Notes: generated from the letters alone by a model not told the origin. A stretch of DNA of 64,000 bases from Nissolia schottii (GCA_003254905.1 QANU01085255.1:364735-428734), one strand, 5' to 3'. Counted from the stretch's first letter, positions 22,717-35,000 are shown. Translations and numbers: made by a program.

Positions 22717-24227
22717 TGATAAGTGGATTTTGTACCCTATTTTATTACTCTATGAATGAACAAATGCATACTAAAGATGTGTGGTTTTAGCACGTAATCA
22801 ATATGTTTTGCGCATTATCCTTTTTCGAGAGAAATTGAGAAAAACGGCAAATTCAAGCATTGTTTTAATCTTAGAATTTAATGTGTATGTTTCTTTTGCA
22901 GTTTCCTATTTTAATTGTAGGAAATGAATGTTCAAGAGGATCACTGAAGAAGAGAAGATGTGGCAAAGGGCAAAAGCGGAAAAAGGAGCAAAATGACAAA
23001 ATCAGCAAAGGACCGCTCAGCGCATGGACAATATCGCTCAGCGCACAACAGGACAAAGGACCGCTCAGCGGTTGTACCTTGGCTGCTCAGCGATTGTACC
23101 ACCGAAGCCACTTGCAGCCGCAGCATTTATTGCGCCAGCTGGCACCAGCCTGGAGGCGGCGCCGCCCCTGCAAAAGCTGCCGGAGCATTTATTACACCGA
23201 GTGAAGAGATAAGCTGCTCAGCGATAAAGTACACACCGCTCAGCGAATACGCCTAAACCGCTCAGCAATGGTGATAAACCGCTGAGCGATGCCCTCGAAG
23301 TTTTGCCTATAAATAGGAGGCCAAGGCATTCACTTGAGAGATCTCTCCATCCATCCAAGTTCCTCTAAACCTAGAGAACTTTTTCCTCCTCTTCTGCTAC
23401 ACTTTTTCCATTTTCATTTTGTGCACTTTAGGTTTATGTTAGTAAGTGCAATTGTGAGAAGTCTTTCAAGAATTGTTGCTAAGTTCTGCTGAATTGTATT
23501 CAGGTTCTATCAATCCAATTCTCTGTTGTACTTTACTCTTTCTTTTCCTTCATTATGAGTATTTATCCTCCACTCATGGAGGAGTAATTCCTTAATATCT
23601 TGCATGCGGTAACTCTAGATTAAGATTAATTCGAGGTCTTGTGCTTAAAGATTATTCATGAATTGTTCCACCCTAATTAGTGATATAGCGATTGCATGTT
23701 ATTGGTTAGGGTTAATTCTAGGTTAATAGATCTTGACGATTGTATGATTTATTAAACTATGATAAGGAACTTTTGGGGAACTGATTAGATTTAATCGGGT
23801 TGTACAATTGGTACTTAATTAATATGGGTTTTTAATGCTGAGATCTTAGTTTTAATTCCTGTATTAACAAATGCTTAGGGAGCTGACGATCGTAGTCTCT
23901 AAGTGAATTGCGTATTGGTTAGAGATTTCAGCTAATAAACAACATCCTCTTCTATGAATAATGAATTAGGAACCCATGACAATTAATCCTTGATCTAGAA
24001 GCTCCGTATGCAGGATATTGCTTTATCATTGTTGATTTATTGTCATTTTAATTTCTCTTTGTTCATCAATCCAAACCCCCCGATTTAGTTAAATTTGCAG
24101 TTGGTTTTAAATTGCTTCCTTGAGAGATGACCTAGGTTAGCCCCTTTACTACGTTTTTGGGGTTTTCTTAGTTTCTAAATTATTATTTGATCGCACACTA
24201 AAATTAACGACGTTTTGGTGAGTGTTA
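22717..24227 (+). mobile_element. Solo LTR (copy B), 1,511 bp, inside pol of copia element 1
   Basis: It begins TGATAAGTGG and ends GAGTGTTA, with the 5-bp duplication atatt at 22712-22716 and 24228-24232. It lies between the integrase and reverse transcriptase regions of copia element 1. It has an LTR layout: a U3-like part, a TATA box (TATAAATA at 23308) and a long transcribed part of about 900 bp. There is no internal coding region, so it is a solo LTR. About 200 bp at the left and 700 bp at the right match copies A and C; the middle does not. The middle (about 22940-23290) is GC-rich and carries eight CGCT(C/G)AGCG-like words just before the TATA box. Open frames there are not genes. The size suggests a Ty3-gypsy LTR, but this is not proven. 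Confidence 0.75.
23013..23315 (+). promoter_or_regulatory. Cluster of CGCTCAGCG words before the TATA box of solo LTR B
   Basis: Copies of CCGCTCAGCG or one-step variants lie at about 23013, 23035, 23061, 23084, 23215, 23236, 23258 and 23279 (the last as CCGCTGAGCG). The word is a near-palindrome, CGCT-S-AGCG, so both strands read almost alike. The last copy ends at 23288 and TATAAATA begins at 23308. A second LTR at 30058-31354 shows the same arrangement. A role in promoter control is inferred only. Confidence 0.5.
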
Positions 24228-27200
24228 ATATTCAGGCTGTTTTCTTATTCTGATGGATTTGCTGGTTTGGGAAACAGGATAAGATGCATGCTGCTCAGAT
24301 GATTGTGATGAGTTTGTTGTAGAAATGGATGAATTGGGTGACTGTGTACGAAGACCAAACTCAAGTGATGAACTTGATGCAGATGCAGATGCATTAGATG
24401 AATGTACATCAGTTTCAGGTACATCAGGGCTAGTAGGAACAGGTTGAATGTCTCTGTGAGAATCTGTTACTAGGTGATGGTTGGATGCATGTGGTGCACA
24501 ATGCAAATCATATGTAAAAGGATCAGACAATGCAGAATGTTGAGTCTCAGAATAGACTGTTGTATGGTGTTGTGTGCTGTGAACATTGTTGGAAATATTA
24601 CCTTTAAAAGGAAATTTGTCCTCATAGAAGGCAACATGCCTTGAGACAAATATTTGCCTGGTAGATAGATCTAACAGTACATACCATTTTGTCCCAAACT
24701 TGTAACCAAGAAGGACACACTTTCTAGCTCTAGCATCCAACTTTGTTTTATGGGCCTGCAAGGTGGCCGCATAGGCAAGACATCCAAAAACTCTAAGGTC
24801 TTGCAACTGTGGTGAGCTAAGATGTATCAGCTCATAGGGAGATTTATTTCCTATTAGCTTACTTGCTTGTCTATTTATGAGGTACACAGCATGACCAACC
24901 GCAAACTGCCAAAAACAGTGAGGTAAGGATGAGTGGAAAAGAAGTGATCTAGCAACATTCAAGATATGTTGATGCTTCCTTTCAACTATCCGATTTTGTT
25001 GAGGAGTCTCAACATAACTAGTTTGATGAATGATTCCCCTTGAGTTAAAGAATTTTGATTGAGCAAACTCTGCTCCATTATCTGTTCTAATTATCTTAAT
25101 ACATTTGGCAAACTGAGTTTGAACATAATTCACAAAATCTTGAACCAGTTGGGTTGTCTCAAATTTTAATCTCATGAAATAGATCCAAGTGTGTCTAGTT
25201 TTATCATCTACCACAGTTAAGAAATACTTGTTACCCCCTGTGGATGGTGTGGCAATGGGTCCCCATATGTCCATGTGAACTAAATCAAAAGCATGTTCTG
25301 ACTTAGTTAGACTAGTTGAAAATGGCAACTTTTTTTGTTTAGCAAAATGGCAAGAATCACACGGTTCAACAACATTATTACAGTGAATAAAGGGAAATTG
25401 AGCATGCATCACAATGATTCTAGCTTTAGATGGGTGTCCTAATCTATAATGCCATAATGGGAATGTATTTAATGCTGAATTATGTCTGTTGTCAGCTAAA
25501 TGAACTAAGGCTAGTGCAGCTCGGCTGTTAGCTTTTGCTAGGGTCATCTTAAGGTTGTGAAGCCAGGATCAACCATTGTGTACAGCCCTCTCATCAAGTC
25601 AGCTATACCAATCATCTTCAAATGGGGATCCTGTATCAAACAATGTTTGTCATTAAACATCACTGTGCATTGCAGGGATGTGAGAAGTCTAGCGACTGAA
25701 ATTAAATTGAATGTAAAAGATGGAATGTATAACACTTTTGCCATGTAAAAGTCTTTTGTGAACATCACAGTCCCTACAATTGTTGCTTGGGTAAGGGTTC
25801 CATCAGGTAGTTTCACAGATTTAGGTTTAATGTTGTGATAAGTGTGGAATGCATTGAGAGAATGGCACACATGGTCTGTGGCACCAGTGTCCATGACCCA
25901 ATGCCTTGGGTTATTGGAAACTAAGGATAAGATTTGGGATATACCTGATGGATTTCATACTGAGGAAGTCAATTGGTTAATGTTATGAGAAACCTGTGAA
26001 GAATTTTGCTGCAAAAATGCCAGCAATGCTTATTTCTGCTCATGAGTGAAACTCAAATCTGAGCTGTCCTTCCCTGTCTCCTGGTTCTGGTTCTGGTTGC
26101 TGGAACTGTTGCTAACATCATCAATTTCCTCATTAGCAGTAATGACATTATTGGCAATCCTTTCTCTATATTCCTTGAGCAAATGAGGATACTTCTTGAA
26201 GCATTTATCTACTGGATGATCTGTCTTGTTACAAAAACTGCAAGTGATGTTTGGGTCATAGTATGTCTTTCCTCTGCCAGCACCAGAACTAGTTCTTCCC
26301 CCAGCACCTCTTCCTCTGCCTCTTGATTTTCCCCTTCCTGATCCTGAGGCAGAACCAACACCTGAGTTTGTGCTTTGCACTGAATTATGATTGGTGCAAC
26401 TGAAGAATGCTTTCGAATCTAAGCCACCACCTAGCTGTCTCTCTTGCTGAATTAACAATGAAAATGCTACAGTAACTTCAGGAAGTGGCTTCATCAACAT
26501 AAGTTGTGACCTCACTCCAGCATACTGTTCATTCAAACTTCTAATGAATCTAACCACATAATTCTCCTTCCTGTAGTTTCTAATAATTTGCATCCCACAC
26601 ATGCATTTATTTCCACACAAGCAGCTAGGAATGGGCCTAAAATTGTCCAGTTCTTCCCAAATAGACTTCAATTTGGTGAAATATGATGTAATTGTCATTT
26701 CTCCTTGCTTCATTACATAGAGTTCCTCTTGCAATTCGGCAATTCGAAAGACATCACCATCAAAGTATCTAATGCATAAATCTGACCACAATTCTGCAGC
26801 ATTATCAATCCACATCACAGATTTAAGGATCTCTTGACTCAATGATTGATGTATCCAGGACATTACAAACATATTGCATCTCTCCCAAGCAAATGGCAAT
26901 TCACTATCTAACTCAGGTTGCTTCAGTGATCCATCAACAAATCCAAGTTTATTTTTAGATTTAAGTGCTAATCGCATAGATCTAGACCATGGATGATAAT
27001 TATGATCTGTTAGCACAATAGGAATGAGTGTTGTACCTGGATTCTCCCTAGAGTGCAGATAATAAGGACTCATGACATCTGTCATCACATTGTACCTCTG
27101 GCTATTGCTGTTTTGGCTATTGTTGTTCTCGCTATTATTGTTCACATGCTCGAGAACACGATCAGAGTTCTCATGGCCTGAACCTTGCGAGGACGAATTC

Positions 27201-27812
27201 TCGTTCAAAGGAATCTCCATGAAATTCGGTGAGGATCGATTGAAACGAAAGAAAAGAAAAATTGCACGCTATCTATGAGCTTCAGCAACTAAAATTGAGC
27301 TCCGAAACTCGGCGATAGTGTTTCCAAATGCTATTAGAATTCTCAAGAAATTTAGAAATTCAAAGAGAATTAACTGAACTTTGTAAATTCGGCACATTAT
27401 GGTCGCAACAAATTAATCGAGGAAAAATTAAGAAGGTTGAAGATGAGGCTGCATCAAATGAGTAGCAAGAACACGATGATCGCGCAGCAGAGCCTCATAA
27501 ACAGAGCTCTGATACCATGTAAATTCTCAAGCTATAGCGGCAGGTTGAAGCCATGGCAAAGCCAAGAGAGAATGAGAGAAAAAGCAAGAAAAATGGGAGA
27601 GAATTATAGTTGCTGAAATTTTCAATCTGTATTACTTTGCAGGCAATGCTGCTATATATACATTGATGTACAAGTTGAAATGTAAATGAAATAGTGATGA
27701 AATTACAAATTAAATTACTTCTGTGCATAACTAACTTTTGTACACCTCTAACCAACTTTCCCGCGTTTTGTTTTATGCTTGCTGCTTTATCAGCAGCTTA
27801 TACTCGCCCATA

Positions 27813-29470
27813 ATTTATCCATGGCTTTCGCAAGCTCGCAATCATCATCATCACAAAATGTGATTCACACTTTCTCAAATCTAGTGTCATTCAAACTGGA
27901 TAAGGAGAATTATCTCCCATGGAAACGGCAAGCAGAAGCAACAATCGAAGGGCATGATTTGCTTGATTTCATTCCTGGAAAAGGAATTCCACATAAATTT
28001 GCAAATTCAACAAATGAAGAACGTGGATCGGTGACAACAGAGTATCGGTTATGGAAGAAACAAAGATGCTCTCCTTAAATCATGGCTTTTATCATCAATG
28101 AGCACTCATTTCACCATAAAAATTTGGATGTGAGTTTGCACATTAAATCTAGAAAAGGTTAGAGGTATTCTTTGCTTCTCAAATCAATGCTAAAATTAGG
28201 CAATTGAAAAATAAGTTTAGCAATACAAGAAAAGGAAATTATGTTACTGAATATCTGCTTGAAATTAAGATAATCATTGATGCCTTAATATTTGTTGAAA
28301 ATTTTATGAATGAGAATGATCAAGTTGTTGCAAATCTTGATGGTTCAACTAAGGAATATGCTCCATTTATCACTTCAATTATGTCTCTTGTTGAACCAAT
28401 TTCGGTTGGAGAGCTTGAGGTATTGTTAATGGCATAAGAAGATATGATAGAAAAGTTCAAGAACCAACAAGTCCAATTATGTTTATACTAGAGGCAGAGG
28501 TGCTTTTGGAAGAGGTTCTTCAAGGAGAGGCCATAATTCCTCTAATAGCAGAAACAATTCCTCTAATGGCAGAGGAAGCGGAAGGAATGGCTCTGCTGCA
28601 GGAGGTAGAGGTCGCAGATATCCTCTAGGACAGGTTCCTACTTGCCAAGTTTGCAACAAAAGGGGCCACATAGCTATTGATTGCTGGTATAGAGGAGATG
28701 AAAACCAATTTCCTCCAGCAAATCCTTACAAGAATCAACATCAATTATAACGAGGGAATCCAAGAGCACATGTCTCAGTCATAAATGTAATTGCCACATC
28801 AACAGCAGTCTATGATCCTAATTGGTATCCGGATTCTGGTGCATCTCACCATGTGACTCCGGATGCTGCAAATCTCATGGAGTGCAAAGATTATCAAGGT
28901 TCGGAATAAGTACTAGTTGGTAATGGTACATATTTTTTGATTAATCATGTTGGAGTCACTAAATTTCAGTCATCTAAGTCTGCATATCCTTTGAAATTAA
29001 ACAGTTTACTACATGTTCCTAGTATTATTAAGAACCTGATAAGTATCTCTCAATTTGCTAGAGATAACAATGTCTTTCTTGAATTTCATGCTAATGCTTG
29101 CTATGTTAAAACTCAGGGTACCAAGGAGCTCATTCTCCAAGGAACCATTAGAAATGGACTTTACTTATTTGGAAACATATTGCAGCCTCAACCTACAACA
29201 TATCTGTCATCATCTAAGAATGCTAATTTTCAACTTTGGCATTCAAAACTTGGTCACCCCTCCAATTGAATTGTTTCCAAAGTATTGCAATCTTGTAAAA
29301 TTTTCATTCCTGTTCTTGATTCAGTTTGTAATACTTGTTGTTTAGGGAAAATGGAACAACTTCCTTTTCCTAGTTTTGGTTCTGTCTATAATTGTCCATT
29401 AAAACTTGTGTACACAGATATATGGGGCCTTGTTCCTATCATATCAGATAAAATGGGCTAGAGAAAAAAA
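27813..29470 (+). mobile_element. Plus-strand Ty1-copia fossil (right part: gag to integrase)
   Basis: This is the continuation of the element whose LTR tail and primer-binding site are at 19505-19630. Parts: gag-like region from about 27820 (opening MAFASSQSSSSQN, with LDKENYLPWKRQ), zinc knuckle near 28650 (CQVCNKRGHIAIDC), protease near 28830 (DSGASHHVTPD), the pre-integrase segment near 29240 (LWHSKLGHPSN) and the start of integrase (TDIWG) near 29420. Reverse transcriptase, RNase H and a 3' LTR are not found to the right, so the element is a fragment with several breaks. It must predate copia element 1, which is inserted in its leader. Confidence 0.8.
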
Positions 29471-30057
29471 AATTTGATCAATGGATAAAGAACTTTCAAG
29501 ACTAAAGAGGGAAGGGGAGCATTTGGGTGCAAGATGCAATATAGGGGGATATCGTGATAACTACTTCTCTACTTTGGATCATGCAAAACAAGTTATTTTT
29601 GAAGTAAAGGACCAAACAATGGTGCGTAAAGCATCTTTTATCTTCTTTAATTACAACAATTCACTGGCAGTGGTGGCACAACCATAGGGACAACTTGGAA
29701 GGGGGACATTGAGGTTTTTCATGTTTACAAAAATAGGAACCCACTATTCTATTCTACATTATAACCAATTGCATAGCAACTGTGTGTTTTGCGTGCTATT
29801 TGTTGTACTCTCTCTGATCTTCTCCCAAGAAACACATCATCCATGATCTTGAGCAAATAGTCCCAAGTGCCCCTATTTCTTTGGTTGCAAAATATAAAGT
29901 TGAATTCAATTGCATATACACCAAGAGAAATGGTGACTCGCCTATCTTATGAGCCTAAATATCAATTTATACAATTTGATAAATAATACATGACATTTTA
30001 CCTTTTATTTTATCCTATTAAAATATCAAGTGTTATTTATCAAAGTGTGTTGGTTGA
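29471..30057 (+). other. Unassigned stretch with an orphan 68-aa frame
   Basis: Just right of the copia fragment, an open frame at 29481-29687 reads MDKELSRLKREGEHLGARCN and on to FNYNNSLAVVAQP. Its composition is more protein-like than most chance frames here, but I do not recognise the family and see no splice signals that extend it with confidence. It could be a captured or decayed host exon, or chance. The remaining 370 bp show nothing. Confidence 0.25.
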
Positions 30058-31354
30058 TGATAAGTGTCATATTTTGGTATTTTCATAGGTTAGAATGACA
30101 CTTATCTACTTGGTTTTCTATGAATTCATTAACCAAATTCTCCACTTTTATAGGATTTTAATATAGTTCAAGAGAATGGATACAATTATTATAAAGTGAT
30201 GAATTTCAAGATAAATGCCCACAAAGGTAAGGGGCATGGAGCAAAGGAAATGCAAGGAGAGCAAAATTGAAGGAGAAAGAAGATCTCAGGACCGCTCAGC
30301 GCCCTATTATGGCCGCTCAGCGCCCTCTGTACAAATGGGATTACTTGAGAGTGAAGCAACTTAAGAGTTAAGCAAACCCAAACCGCCCTGCAATCCGCTC
30401 AGCGCTCTGACAAGATAAGGTCAAGCCTCCTTTGCAGAACTAACAAAGCTTCATGCCCAAGAAAGCCTAACCGCCAAGGCCGCTCAGCGGTCCCCTAAAA
30501 CTGCTCAGTGGACCTTGTTGAAATTTTCTATAAATAAAGCATGAGCATTCAGATTCAGGAGCTTCAACCTTTTACACATTCAGAATACATATTCAAAGAG
30601 TTTGAGAGCACAACAATGAAGAGGAAGATAGAGAAGGAGTCAAGAGTGATCGAGGAGCACGGCAACACTTACCATGACAGCGTGAGAACGTGTCATGATG
30701 AGCATCCATCACCTTGTTCTTTGATTTCTTCTTATGAGATGGATTTATAATCCTCTTTTTGTTGAAATTTTGAGGATATTATGGTGTGATTGTATCCATA
30801 TAACTCTTGTATATATGAATCTATCAGTTTCTATGATTTACATGAATTGATCTTATGCTTAATGCTTGTTTTAGTTTAGCTAGCATGAGTTAAAACTTGA
30901 TTGTTTGTAAGTGAGAACTGCATTCATTAAGTTGGAACTAGATCAAATCATCTAATATTCCTAATTGCTAGAAATAGAGTTAGGGTTGTTAGTTGTTTTA
31001 ACACCTGAACTCATATATCGGTTTGCTTTGTTAGTTTGTGCAAGAGATTGACAAAATGACAAAGGAAACCGAGTGATCTTTTCATGCTTGAAAGAGATGA
31101 ATAAGATAAGAACTGGTGGCGAGGAATCAAAGAAATGATAATTCATATGCACTGAGTAAATGGATACATGAAAACTGTAATATGATTCAATTCCTAACAA
31201 GCTTCCTGATCTGCTTGTAATTCGTTGTCATTTTACCTTTTTTTTTATTTTAAAAAATCAATTTACAAATCATTCACCATATTGCTTAATTAATAAACTC
31301 AAGAATGACCTTATTCAACTCCCTGTGGATACGACTATACCCGACTATACTGCA
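30058..31354 (+). mobile_element. Solo-LTR-like unit (copy D), about 1.3 kb
   Basis: It begins TGATAAGTGTCATATTTTGG and probably ends at CTATACTGCA. The 5-bp flanks gttga and attga agree at four of five bases. A TATA box (TATAAATA at 30529) follows a cluster of CCGCTCAGCG words at about 30292, 30313, 30395, 30480 and, as a variant, 30501. Near the right end is CTCCCTGTGGATACGACTAT, a phrase I associate with plant gypsy-type LTR/leader regions. No internal region or second LTR is seen. It is related to copies A-C at most distantly. Solo LTR fossil, family uncertain; the 69-aa frame at 30541-30750 is not supported as a gene. Confidence 0.5.
30292..30536 (+). promoter_or_regulatory. CGCTCAGCG word cluster before the TATA box of LTR D
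   Basis: Four CCGCTCAGCG words and one variant (CTGCTCAGTG) lie within 220 bp. The last ends at 30510, about 18 bp before TATAAATA at 30529. Spacing and content match the cluster in LTR B, although the two LTRs otherwise differ. Confidence 0.5.
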
Positions 31355-31647
31355 ATTGAATCCCTTGAAGATTTGAAAGTTATAAAGGAGGAATATATAA
31401 AATGACGAGAATGTAAAAAGTTTTCAATAGTTGATATTTAGACTTATGAGTTAGGTCTCTCATGCATTACTCATACACTAAATATGAGTAATGCTTGTGA
31501 AAGTTAATACATCAATCTACAAATCAGACAAATTCTTGTATGTTCTTGAAACACATTTAATGTGTATTTTAAGAGCATTATTAACTATTTATTTTAGTTT
31601 TCATATTTAAAAAATATATAAAATCTAAGAAATGAATAGTTGATAAT

Positions 31648-31921
31648 ACCCCAGGATTACACATAGAAAATACAAAGATCCAGAGATAGTAGACGCGTCT
31701 TTTGCGTTCCTCTGTTTTGGAGATACGACAGAGTCGCATCTCTTGTGTTTCAGATATCTCTTCTATATTTTTCTTTTTTAGATGTATGAAAATTAGTTAC
31801 AAATTTATCCTAGACAAAGACAACTTTAAATTTTATGTTTTCGTCTCCTTCTCCAAACGTGTTTCTATCTCCATTGTCTCTGTATTTTCTTTCTCAATAC
31901 ACTTACTAAACACGGCCTACG
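31648..31921 (-). mobile_element. Tourist-like MITE, copy 2
   Basis: The unit matches the MITE at 8167-8436 when reversed, through the shared words 'agatgtatgaaaattagtt' and 'tttatgttttcgtctcc' and the right end ACACTTACTAAACACGGCC. The left inverted end is worn. No coding capacity; the 91-aa frame across it is a shadow. Confidence 0.65.
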
Positions 31922-34900
31922 AGTACATAAAAATTTCTTTAAAAATTAACTTATTCACCCTTATACATGACACTTGATATTTTTAGAGACAAAATAACAA
32001 ATAAAATAATAAATATCATTCATAAAAATAGGTAAAATAATTTGTAATTTGATAAATTTAAGTCTCGCATGCAATTTTCACCAAATATATATCCACTATC
32101 GCAACAAACGAGTCAGAATTTTACCAATTAACCACCCACTCTTCCCTTTAAGTTCAACTCCACTAAACTCACGTTAATGATGTTACACAGTGAGAATTTT
32201 TGTGACGATATAATGCATTAGAATAATATGTTGAGATTTTAGGATGATAAAGTAAAAGTAAATAAATTGTGGATGAATTAAAAATATGACATGCCTTCTT
32301 AATATAATGCCACCTAGCTAATTAGAACGGTTCAATTATGACAGTTAATAGAAAGTGTTGGGTTGCATAGCATTTTTTTTTATAATATATATGGGGCGTA
32401 GGATCATCGTATTAGCTAGCATATTTCTATTTACTCAGAATCTGAGCCATGTCATTAGAGTTTAGGCATCCCCAAAATATCATCAACCACTTTTGTCACC
32501 TAATTATTTTCAGGTAATACAACAAAACTAAATTCATCTTATGTTTTTTCAACAGCAGATATGACAAAAGAGACTCACCAAAAAAAAAAAAAAAAAGCAG
32601 ATGTGAAAACTTAAAATAAAACTCTACCGTTGTTTAAGTAAACTTGAATTTTCTAGTGTTTTTTTTATTTATCTCGTGTAATTAATTAGCTTGATCAAAC
32701 ACTGATTAATAAACAAAGAACAATTCATTAAAATGATCCAATTATTAATTTCTAACTTTAGATATTATTTATAGGAAAAAAAACTTAGATCAAGTTTCAT
32801 ACATTCATTCCAACTAATTCTCCGATTAAATAATGGCATGTGTTGTACTTTTTATTTTTAAACTACTTTTTTCAAAAAAGTTATTTACATGTTTTTATTT
32901 TAATGAAAAAATGGATGTAATAGATACGAAGAATTTGACCTTTTCTTTGGGTGCACCTAGGGTGTCCACTACATTAAATAAACTCATATGAAGTAGTAAA
33001 TTGCTAATCAAAAAATGTTTTTCCATTTTTATAAGTGAGGATTAAACTCATACCAGCATAGTTAAGAGATAAGTAAGTCATCATTACACCACATTCTTAA
33101 TTACAAAGAATTTAACTTAAGTATTGTCCTTATTTATAATGAGTGCACATAAGAATTATAAAAAGTAATGCACATTTTCCATTTCTGGGGGAAGTAATTA
33201 AAAATGCAGGATTTCATTTCATACGTTTTCATGTCTCGTCTCGTGGGAAAAGAAGATAAAGAACAATCTCTCAATCGTTTAACGTCGTTTGCTTCTGCCT
33301 TAGGCAACTTTTGTTGCTTACACAAGCATCCAACGATTGCCTTGCTCATAGGGAAAGACAAAGCGATGTGAACCGTTGGATGACCAATTTTGACCAACAA
33401 AGTGGTAGAGAAAAATCTCTTCTTTTTCTTCATAAATACAAAACTTTATTTAGACACATTCACCAAAATGAATTATCAATTTTATTTGTAGCATCTCATT
33501 AATTTTGTCTATCCAAAAAGAAATTAGATTTTGCTAATAAATGTTGGGAATTGTCAAAGAACATAAAAAAAATGTTCTTAAATTTTTCTTTGCATTTATT
33601 GTTTTAAAAAATAAATAAATAAAACCTTATCTTTCTAATAAAACATTTTTCATTTTGATTTCTTAATTAAAAAAAAGCTTTTTTTCAAAAAAGCTTTTGC
33701 ATTTTTTTAACATATTCAATGCGAAATCTAAAATTTTTTATAAACAATTAACTTCTTGTTTATTACCGTATATTTTTAAAATACTAAAATTAAAATAAAT
33801 AATTAATAATATATTCTTAAAATACCCACTAAATTGTATTTTTATAACCTATAATAATTTCTCCCATAGAAGAAGGTGGGGGTAAGGAATGTGTGTAGGA
33901 AAACAAAACACGTGTCGAGTGAGGATTGGGTGGGAGGCAGACCTAAAAAAGGGGCACATTTTTTTGCTCACCAAAAACCTGCTATAACCGGATGGAAATG
34001 TCAAATCATATTGGTGGGGTTGGGTCTAACAGTCAAGTTACCTGAATTGGAAAACATTGTTTACCAAAAGGTTTTTAAGGTTTGGAGGATTACCCTAAGA
34101 AGAAGTACTAATTATGCGACTAACAAAAGGGAATTATTATTTTGCCTATATTCTATCTCAAGTCACCCTCTCTCTCCTATTTAATTGCAATTTGACAAAG
34201 GCCAAGTTGCTGTTGTTGTAGGGGTCCCTATGTTTGGCCATTTATATTAGATCCTTACTGGTGAGGAAAGTTCATGAAACAAGGGTGGGGACCTAAACGT
34301 AGCTTTCAGCAATTATTTTGTTCCATGATTAGACAATACACCTTATAATATTACTTTATTTTATCATATCATATGATAGGTCATGCTTGACGTTGCAGCT
34401 TAGCAACAAAATTTTCTCATTAATAGTATTTAATGCTTGTATTTGGCAAACAGTACTGTTACTCAATCTACTTGATTAAATTAATTCACGTAAAATAAAT
34501 ATAAAGATAATTTCAAATTAATTATTGCACCGCCAGCAAGAACTTATTTTTTCTGGATAATCTGCGGCATTAATAAAATAGAACATGTTTGGATTAATTT
34601 TTAAAAATTTAATAGTGATGAAATAATAAATAAAAAAATTATTTGACTATTTTTTTTATATTCCGAACGCAATACTTTATTGCTTGAGTATGATCCGTTA
34701 TAGCAAATAATTTCAATGAGTGTCTGTATTTATATTAATAATTTGTTTTCTTACGTGAAAAAAATTATTACTTAGTATTCTTTTCGTTGATTGTTGATTG
34801 TGATTATGAAAGGCTATTAAGTCTCTCTCTATGTGTCTTTTTTTTTTATTACTTACTCTTGTAAAAATATTTTAAGTGAGTCTGAATTATCTAACTTAGG

Positions 34901-34991
34901 CTAAGATATATCTTTAAATTTTTTAAAAGCATACATAAATATTTATAAACTACTCTATCGTCAAAAAAAAAATTACTCATTGAAGTAATGC
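31922..34991. other. Intergenic, no supported gene
   Basis: AT-rich DNA with two less AT-rich islands. The first, 33130-33435, holds a 99-aa minus-strand frame without a known motif. The second, 33876-34184, holds a 102-aa plus-strand frame without a known motif and an ACACGTGTC word (G-box type) near 33909. The islands could be remnants of a promoter or gene, but nothing identifies them. Confidence 0.4.
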
Positions 34992-35000
34992 TCACGTAGG

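Larger units (their letters stand above)
19631..27812 (-). mobile_element. Ty1-copia element 1 (nested fossil)
   Basis: The element reads on the minus strand. Its 5' LTR is at 27518-27812 (295 bp) and its 3' LTR at 19631-21020, the latter enlarged by an inserted LTR piece. The flanks carry attta on both sides (19626-19630 and 27813-27817). The primer-binding site for initiator tRNA-Met is at 27505-27517 and the polypurine tract is next to the 3' LTR at about 21021-21035. Parts in copia order: gag-like region 26030-27220 with a zinc-knuckle CSFCNKTDHPVDKC, protease about 25550-25890 (DTGATDHVC), integrase about 24230-25540 (HYRLGHPS, TDNGAEF), reverse transcriptase about 21590-22690 (YVDDLVLSG), RNase H about 21030-21420. 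The LTRs differ at about 13 of 295 sites, suggesting roughly 2-3.5 million years at usual plant rates. It is broken, by one large insertion in pol and a handful of smaller lesions. Confidence 0.9.

Noticed and set aside
22881-23256. Overlapping open frames of 62-107 aa in LTR B
   Set aside because: They arise from the GC-rich CGCTCAGCG block; several frames and both strands are open, with no protein motif.
22717-24227. Copy B considered as a Helitron or Mutator-like element
   Set aside because: A 5-bp duplication, LTR-like ends, a TATA box and matching copy C with TG...CA ends fit a solo LTR better; no 9-bp duplication or Helitron ends.
33134-33433. 99-aa minus-strand frame as a gene
   Set aside because: Composition is lysine-rich and low in complexity at its start, the opposite strand is also open, and no motif is seen.
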